Of a DNA stretch of 27,927 bases, positions 23,731-27,927 are shown one piece after another. The DNA is from JAJRRA01 sp048636595 (GTDB lineage: Bacteria; Pseudomonadota; Gammaproteobacteria; Xanthomonadales; SZUA-36): contig JAIVWI010000014.1 of NCBI GenBank assembly GCA_048636595.1, positions 1 through 27,927 of the forward strand, read 5' to 3'. The notes under the pieces were generated by a model that saw only the letters and a list, made by a program, of their open reading frames with translations, made no database searches and was not told the origin of the DNA. Position 1 is the stretch's first letter, and every line of letters starts with the position of its first letter. Position numbers and translations under genes: made by a program.

Positions 23731-25563
23731 TCAGTCGACGATGTGGTAAACAGGCGCCTTTTCCATCACCCATTCGCCCGATTCCGGGTCGCGGCGGGAT
23801 AAGGTCAGGCAATGCCAGTTCTCATCATCCAGTTTCATGTGATCGCCACGATAGTAGTACCCCGGCCAACGGGTTTCCTCGCGGAACAATGTGTGCTGCG
23901 CGACAGACTGCGATGTAAGCAGACGGTGCTTCAGCTCCCATGCGCGCATGAGCTGGTGTAAATCTTCAGCGCCAATGTGCTCAAAATCTTCCTCCATGAT
24001 ATCCAGCAACTCAATTCCGCGCTCGAGCAATTTATCGTTGGTCATGTAGTTCACGCTGATACCGCCGACGTACTCATCCATAACCTTCTCAAGGCGCTGA
24101 AGACCCTGGATAGGCAGAAGATAGCTGGGAGAAACGGTTCCACCGACGATCTCGTTGCGACCGATCGCATAGTTTTCCATGGGCTGATAGACGGTTTCTT
24201 TGAAATCATTTATCTGCTTGTCAGAGACGTTAATTTTTTCATTGCGCAGGTCTTTAATGTATTTGACTGCGGCCTTTGCAGCGAGACGGCCTTCGGTGAA
24301 GGAACCGGAAGAGAATGCATGCGCGGTGCCGCCAACGGCGTCTCCGGCGCCAAAAAGTCCGTCGACCGTCATCATCCGGTTATATCCCCACTGGTATTCA
24401 TCGGGGGACAGGTCTTCCGGTCCGCTGCACCATGCGCCTGAACAGGTTGCGTGGGAACCCATAACATAAGGCTCCGAGGTGGTCAGTTCAGGGTTGATGT
24501 ACTTTGGATCAATGTCCTGAGACGCCCACACAACCGCCTGGCTGACAGTCATGCCGAGGAAGTTTTCCCAGCCCACTTCTTCCAGATGGGGATCCTGGAA
24601 GGCTTCCTTGGTGACCATGTGGATCGGTCCACGGCCCGCTGCGACTTCTTTGACGAAGGCATGGTTACGCAAACAGGTGGGTGTCGGTTGATGATCGATA
24701 TATTCACCGACCATGGCCTTGGTATCTTCATACCAGGTGGTTTCGTATTCGTTGCCGTAGGCATTCTGGGTGTAGGTTTTCAAATGCAGGAAGTACGCAC
24801 CAACCGGCCCATAACCGTCCTTGAATCGCGCCAGTACGATACGGTTTTCCATCTGCGTCATCTTGGCGCCGGCCTGAAGCGCCAGTGCATAAGCTGAACC
24901 ACTACTCCAGGGTGCATACCAGGTGCGTCCCATACCTTCACCCACCGAACGGGGTTTGAAGATGTGCGATGCGCCGCCGGCGGCGACTACAACCGCTTTA
25001 GCCCGGAAAACATGGAAGTCACCGGTGCGGCAATTGAAGCCCACTGCACCACCAACGCGGTTATCCTTGCTTTCATCCATCAGCAGATGCGTCACCATGA
25101 TCCGGTTATATATTTTATCCGCAGAGTTGCGCGCAGCATTGGCGACAATGGGTTTGTAGCTTTCACCGTGGATCATGATCTGCCACTTGCCTTCGCGCAG
25201 GTAGCGCCCGGTTTCGGCGCTTTTCATGAAGGGCAGGCCCCATTCTTCAAATTTGTGTACGGCAGAATCGACATGGCGGGCCATATCAAACGCCAGATCC
25301 TCACGCACCAGGCCCATCAAGTCATTACGGGCATAGCGCACATGATCCTCGGGATTGTTCTCACCCCATTGGGTGCCCATGTAGCAGTTGATGGCGTACA
25401 GACCCTGGGCGACCGCGCCGGAGCGGTCAATATTGGCCTTCTCGGCAATAACAATCTTCAGGTCACGACCCCAGTACCTGGCTTCGTAGGCAGCACCCGT
25501 GCCACCCATACCTCCGCCGACAACGAGGATATCGCAATCTTCATAAACTGTTTTAATGCCCAT
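23731..25563 (-). CDS. aprA: AprA, adenylylsulfate reductase alpha subunit (FAD)
   Basis: The flavin subunit of dissimilatory APS reductase, 610 residues, close to the family's usual length. The FAD motif ILVVGGGMGGTGAAYE starts at residue 12 and is followed by EKANIDRSGAVAQGLYAINC, a strong AprA signature. Later stretches such as HATCSGAWCSGPEDLSP and GLFGAGDAVGGTAHAFSSGS are also typical of AprA in the fumarate reductase superfamily. In sulfur oxidizers AprBA converts sulfite and AMP to APS in the cytoplasm. The start shares a base with the aprB stop (TGATG). It is the last gene of aprMBA, and the palindrome follows its stop. Confidence 0.97.
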   Translation of the reverse strand: MGIKTVYEDCDILVVGGGMGGTGAAYEARYWGRDLKIVIAEKANIDRSGAVAQGLYAINCYMGTQWGENNPEDHVRYARNDLMGLVREDLAFDMARHVDSAVHKFEEWGLPFMKSAETGRYLREGKWQIMIHGESYKPIVANAARNSADKIYNRIMVTHLLMDESKDNRVGGAVGFNCRTGDFHVFRAKAVVVAAGGASHIFKPRSVGEGMGRTWYAPWSSGSAYALALQAGAKMTQMENRIVLARFKDGYGPVGAYFLHLKTYTQNAYGNEYETTWYEDTKAMVGEYIDHQPTPTCLRNHAFVKEVAAGRGPIHMVTKEAFQDPHLEEVGWENFLGMTVSQAVVWASQDIDPKYINPELTTSEPYVMGSHATCSGAWCSGPEDLSPDEYQWGYNRMMTVDGLFGAGDAVGGTAHAFSSGSFTEGRLAAKAAVKYIKDLRNEKINVSDKQINDFKETVYQPMENYAIGRNEIVGGTVSPSYLLPIQGLQRLEKVMDEYVGGISVNYMTNDKLLERGIELLDIMEEDFEHIGAEDLHQLMRAWELKHRLLTSQSVAQHTLFREETRWPGYYYRGDHMKLDDENWHCLTLSRRDPESGEWVMEKAPVYHIVD

Positions 25564-26030
25564 CAGTAATATACTCCCTGCTTGAGTTCACCCGGCAAAT
25601 CCCGCAGCCCGCCTTCGTAGCCGAGCACGTCCGGTTCGTAGCAAAGCAACTGGGAGTTCAATGCCTCTTCATCCGGGACAGGCAGACTGGCAAGGTCTTC
25701 AATGCCCTCTCCCCACTTCTTGGTAGTAATTGGTGAAAGGAAGTTTTTCACACGGCCATCACGGAATTTGATCTTCCAGGCAATCGTGCCTTTTTCTTCT
25801 TCCCGAAGCACACGGACGCTATGACCGAGCGGGGCGAAATCTGCATAGCCACGCACATCAATTGCATTTTGCGGGCAAGCCTTCACACAGGAGTAACACT
25901 CCCAGCACATATTGGGTTCAATGTTGGTGGCGCGTCGAAGTGTTTTGTCGATGTGCATGATGTCGGACGGGCAGATATCGACGCAATGTCCACAGCCGTC
26001 GCAGCGGGTCATATAGACAAATGTTGGCAT
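25563..26030 (-). CDS. aprB: AprB, adenylylsulfate reductase beta subunit ([4Fe-4S])
   Basis: The iron-sulfur subunit of APS reductase, 155 residues. Cluster ligands are Cys10, 13, 16 and 20 (CDGCGHCVDICP) and Cys42, 45, 48 and 52 (CWECYSCVKACP), with Trp43 in the position that tunes electron flow to FAD. The C-terminal tail that wraps AprA is present. The frame extends upstream to 26075, but the ATG at 26030 gives the invariant short MPTFVYM start. It ends in a one-base overlap with aprA. Confidence 0.97.
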   Translation of the reverse strand: MPTFVYMTRCDGCGHCVDICPSDIMHIDKTLRRATNIEPNMCWECYSCVKACPQNAIDVRGYADFAPLGHSVRVLREEEKGTIAWKIKFRDGRVKNFLSPITTKKWGEGIEDLASLPVPDEEALNSQLLCYEPDVLGYEGGLRDLPGELKQGVYY

Positions 26031-26114
26031 GTTAGTTCGTCTCCGGCAGTAAGGACCAATGATTGTAAAAATCAATGACCGATTGTTGAGTATTTAATGT
26101 CATTAATTGTGTAA

Positions 26115-26903
26115 TTAGTAGTTTTTGGGCAGCAGGCGCTTGATACCAGGACCAAACTGCTCGGGCTTGTCTGCAGGTGCTGGCAAGCCGTCTCTTGAAC
26201 CGTCCGCTTTGGCTACCCGTTTCTGAAAAGCTGCTGCGGGTTTAAAGAACATATGGGCGAATTTGGACCACAGCACACCTCCGAACAGCACCGTGCTGGA
26301 GAAGATGAACAAACCGAAGAACAGGGTAGACCACCCTCCGGCACCTGCCGCCTGCAGTGCGGACCAGATCAGCGCGAAAGTCGCAGTCGCGAGTAGTGAT
26401 AAGACGAACAGGTCTGCGCGTACAACGCGGTACCATGGATGGCCCTCCGCAGCTACGTCGACCCGAATGAAAAACCAGAACCAGTACCCGCCAACGCAGA
26501 GCATCAGTGCGCCGAGATGCCACAGCAGCGGCAGGATGGCGGGGGTGGCCGAGCCCACATAGCCAAAAATCATGATGGCAGTGGTGGCGGCAAACATGAT
26601 GAAACCGTACATGGTGAGAAGGTGGGCAACCCGTCGGCGCTGATTGCAGAACTCACCGGAAGTTATCACATCCACGACAACGGTCTGGATTGCAATCGAT
26701 ACTTTTTCGCCACCAGAAACTGACTTGGTTGCTGAAGCCTTGGCCTTTTCGGCATTTTCAAAGAAATACTGAGCGCTTTTTTTGTGAATCATGTCTAAAA
26801 TTGTTCCGCCCGCGACCAGCAGAACCATAGCTATGACATACACCTGCATTGCGATGGGCGATATGGATCCCGCAAGCTCGGAGAAGGGGTTGATGGTGAA
26901 CAT
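26115..26903 (-). CDS. aprM: AprM, membrane anchor of APS reductase
   Basis: An integral membrane protein of 262 residues with about five to six hydrophobic segments: residues 16-38, 89-115, 120-145, 160-185 and 190-215. It begins MFTINPFSELAGSISPIAM. It resembles AprM, which anchors AprBA and is thought to pass its electrons to the quinone pool in sulfur oxidizers such as A. vinosum. A GAGGAG ribosome site lies ten bases before the ATG. It is the first gene of the aprM-aprB-aprA operon, 84 bases before aprB. No heme motif is evident. Confidence 0.9.
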   Translation of the reverse strand: MFTINPFSELAGSISPIAMQVYVIAMVLLVAGGTILDMIHKKSAQYFFENAEKAKASATKSVSGGEKVSIAIQTVVVDVITSGEFCNQRRRVAHLLTMYGFIMFAATTAIMIFGYVGSATPAILPLLWHLGALMLCVGGYWFWFFIRVDVAAEGHPWYRVVRADLFVLSLLATATFALIWSALQAAGAGGWSTLFFGLFIFSSTVLFGGVLWSKFAHMFFKPAAAFQKRVAKADGSRDGLPAPADKPEQFGPGIKRLLPKNY

Positions 26904-26923
26904 GAAATCGGATCTCCTCAGGG

Positions 26924-26987
26924 GTTATTCATTGAATAACTGATTTTGAATCATTATGATGCGCAGCACAACCTGCCTAACATTATA
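26924..26987 (-). promoter_or_regulatory. apr operon promoter region with several dyads
   Basis: Read on the minus strand, TATAAT lies at 26987-26982, with no good -35 hexamer upstream, as in activator-dependent promoters. Between it and aprM are three perfect dyads: GTTATTCA/TGAATAAC (26924-26931 with 26933-26940), TGATT/AATCA (26941-26945 with 26949-26953), and ATCAT/ATGAT (26950-26954 with 26956-26960). They could be operator sites or leader RNA structure. No regulator is identified. Confidence 0.35.
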
Positions 26988-27148
26988 GTTTGCTAATGTA
27001 GCAGTATCCCAGTGTTTAACTGAAAAAACAATCGTTTAGTGCGTTTGGCTTTTTTGAGGGTGAAAAAACTCCGTGAACGTCATACGATTTAAAGACTTTT
27101 TAAAACGAAATGCAGGCTCATCCGTCTCTCTTGCCAGGAAAAACTATC

Positions 27149-27544
27149 ATGTCTGAACATCAGGATTGCATCTTTTGTGGCGAGCCGGAGATGGTGATCG
27201 AAAATGAATTGGCTTTTGCCCACTATGACAGCTACCCGGTTAACCCCGGCCATTGCCTGATTATCCCGCGCCGGCATGTGGCTGAATATTTTCAGGCGAC
27301 GACCGAGGAAAAAGCGGCTATCTTGGCACTGGTTGATGAAATGAAAACCATCATCGACCGGGACTACAGGCCGGATGGATACAATATTGGTGTCAATATC
27401 GGTGAAGCAGGCGGTCAGTCAGTGCCACATATCCACATCCATATGATTCCAAGATACAAGGGAGATGTGGAAGACCCCAGGGGTGGTGTGCGCGGAGTAA
27501 TACCCCACAAGCAGAAATACGAGAGAAAGGTACGTGGAACCTAA
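27149..27544 (+). CDS. HIT (histidine triad) family nucleotide hydrolase/transferase
   Basis: A 131-residue HIT-family protein. The catalytic triad motif HIHIHMI has His94, 96 and 98. The N-terminal CIFC (Cys7, Cys10) is typical of the zinc-binding HIT subgroup, and NPGHCLIIPRRHV and NIGVNIGEAGGQSVPH complete the fold. HIT enzymes split nucleoside phosphoramidates, phosphosulfates or dinucleotides. Some are reported to act on APS, so a place between apr and sat is suggestive. ATG at 27149 is preferred, with AGGA upstream, and gives the normal N-terminus. An in-frame ATG at 27110 would add 13 residues. It lies 71 bases upstream of sat and could share its transcript. Confidence 0.88.
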   Translation: MSEHQDCIFCGEPEMVIENELAFAHYDSYPVNPGHCLIIPRRHVAEYFQATTEEKAAILALVDEMKTIIDRDYRPDGYNIGVNIGEAGGQSVPHIHIHMIPRYKGDVEDPRGGVRGVIPHKQKYERKVRGT

Positions 27545-27565
27545 CGGTTAAGCGTATTAATATTA

Positions 27566-27580
27566 TATATTGGTAATATA
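27566..27580 (+). promoter_or_regulatory. AT-rich dyad upstream of sat
   Basis: TATATT (27566-27571) and AATATA (27575-27580) form a perfect dyad around GGT, within the AT-rich 71-base spacer between the HIT gene and sat. It could be part of a promoter or operator for sat. No full -35/-10 pair is convincing. Confidence 0.25.
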
Positions 27581-27615
27581 ACTAAACCTTTCACTCCCTG
27601 AAGGAGAAATGCATC

Positions 27616-27927
27616 ATGTCAAAACTGGTATCACCACATGGTGGCGGTGGGTTAAAAGCACTGCTCGCACCGAGGGCAGAACGGGCAGAACAGCTTGCAC
27701 GCGCCCAGGGTTTAACAAAGGTACCGATGACGAGTCGCGAGGTATCGGACGTATTAATGATGGCCATGGGTGCCTATACACCGCTTGATGGATTCATGGG
27801 TAAGGGTAACTGGCGTCGTGTTTGTATGGATATGAAGCTCAAAAATGGTGTGTTCTGGCCGATACCCATCACGCTCTCCAGTGACAAGGCCCTCGCTGAC
27901 AGCATTCACGTGGAAGAAGAGGTTGCC
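27616..27927 (+). CDS. sat: Sat, dissimilatory ATP sulfurylase (5' part only)
   Basis: The first 104 codons of an ATP sulfurylase; the gene runs off the right edge. It begins MSKLVSPHGGGGLKALLAP, and the stretch PMTSREVSDVLMMAMGAYTP followed by LDGFMG is the signature of the homo-oligomeric Sat family used in dissimilation. In sulfur oxidation it turns APS plus pyrophosphate into sulfate and ATP, after AprBA. AAGGAG at 27601 precedes the ATG at 27616. Another ATG at 27609 is in a different frame and is not used. The reading frame stays open to the window edge. Whether a C-terminal APS kinase domain is present cannot be seen. Confidence 0.95.
   Translation, partial: MSKLVSPHGGGGLKALLAPRAERAEQLARAQGLTKVPMTSREVSDVLMMAMGAYTPLDGFMGKGNWRRVCMDMKLKNGVFWPIPITLSSDKALADSIHVEEEVA

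Noticed and set aside
1..27927. tRNA genes, rRNA, CRISPR arrays and insertion sequences
   Set aside because: I saw no cloverleaf-like sequences, regularly spaced repeats, transposase motifs or terminal inverted repeats. The one strong palindrome fits a terminator better.

Overview
This window is a sulfur-oxidation gene island, very probably from a proteobacterium of the gammaproteobacterial or Thiobacillus-like sulfur-oxidizer type. It carries a dsr operon of the oxidative type (dsrABEFHCMKLJOPN, with dsrEFH and dsrL, both markers of sulfur oxidizers), an aprMBA operon, the start of a dissimilatory sat, and a qmoAB-hdrCB operon. A 10-base run of N inside hdrB shows that this is a scaffolded draft or metagenome assembly. 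Most of the DNA is moderately GC-rich; the gene at 5476-6642 is visibly AT-richer.

Layout. At the left edge a truncated minus-strand gene begins with an ATP-sulfurylase-like N-terminus joined directly to an ATP-sulfurylase C-terminal segment. It is divergent from qmoA-qmoB-hdrC-hdrB (about 243-5393, plus). Next comes a minus-strand block (5476-10162): a divergent PfkB-like protein, a carboxymuconolactone-decarboxylase/Rieske fusion, a full-length CysG (siroheme synthase), two very small unknown proteins and a TauD/TfdA-type dioxygenase. The dsr operon runs 10410-22348 on the plus strand. It is followed on the minus strand by a gene for seven exact 47-residue TPR-like repeats, a 46-bp perfect palindrome, and aprA, aprB and aprM (transcribed aprM-aprB-aprA). 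A HIT-family protein and the 5' part of sat close the window on the plus strand.

How the genes work together (established knowledge of these families). DsrEFH passes persulfide sulfur to DsrC. The DsrMKJOP membrane complex is linked to oxidation of DsrC. DsrL feeds reverse sulfite reductase DsrAB, which releases sulfite. CysG and DsrN supply siroheme and its amidated form. AprBA turns sulfite plus AMP into APS, with electrons leaving through AprM and/or Qmo-HdrCB, and Sat turns APS into sulfate and ATP. The window therefore encodes nearly all of the cytoplasmic route from stored or persulfidic sulfur to sulfate.

The less ordinary parts are the CysG-centred minus-strand block between qmo and dsr, the shortened Sat-like gene at the left edge, the exact-period TPR gene between dsr and apr, the large palindrome, and the presence of both candidate electron acceptors for AprBA. 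I saw no tRNA, rRNA, CRISPR array, transposase or attachment site. No gene-free stretch exceeds 300 bases.
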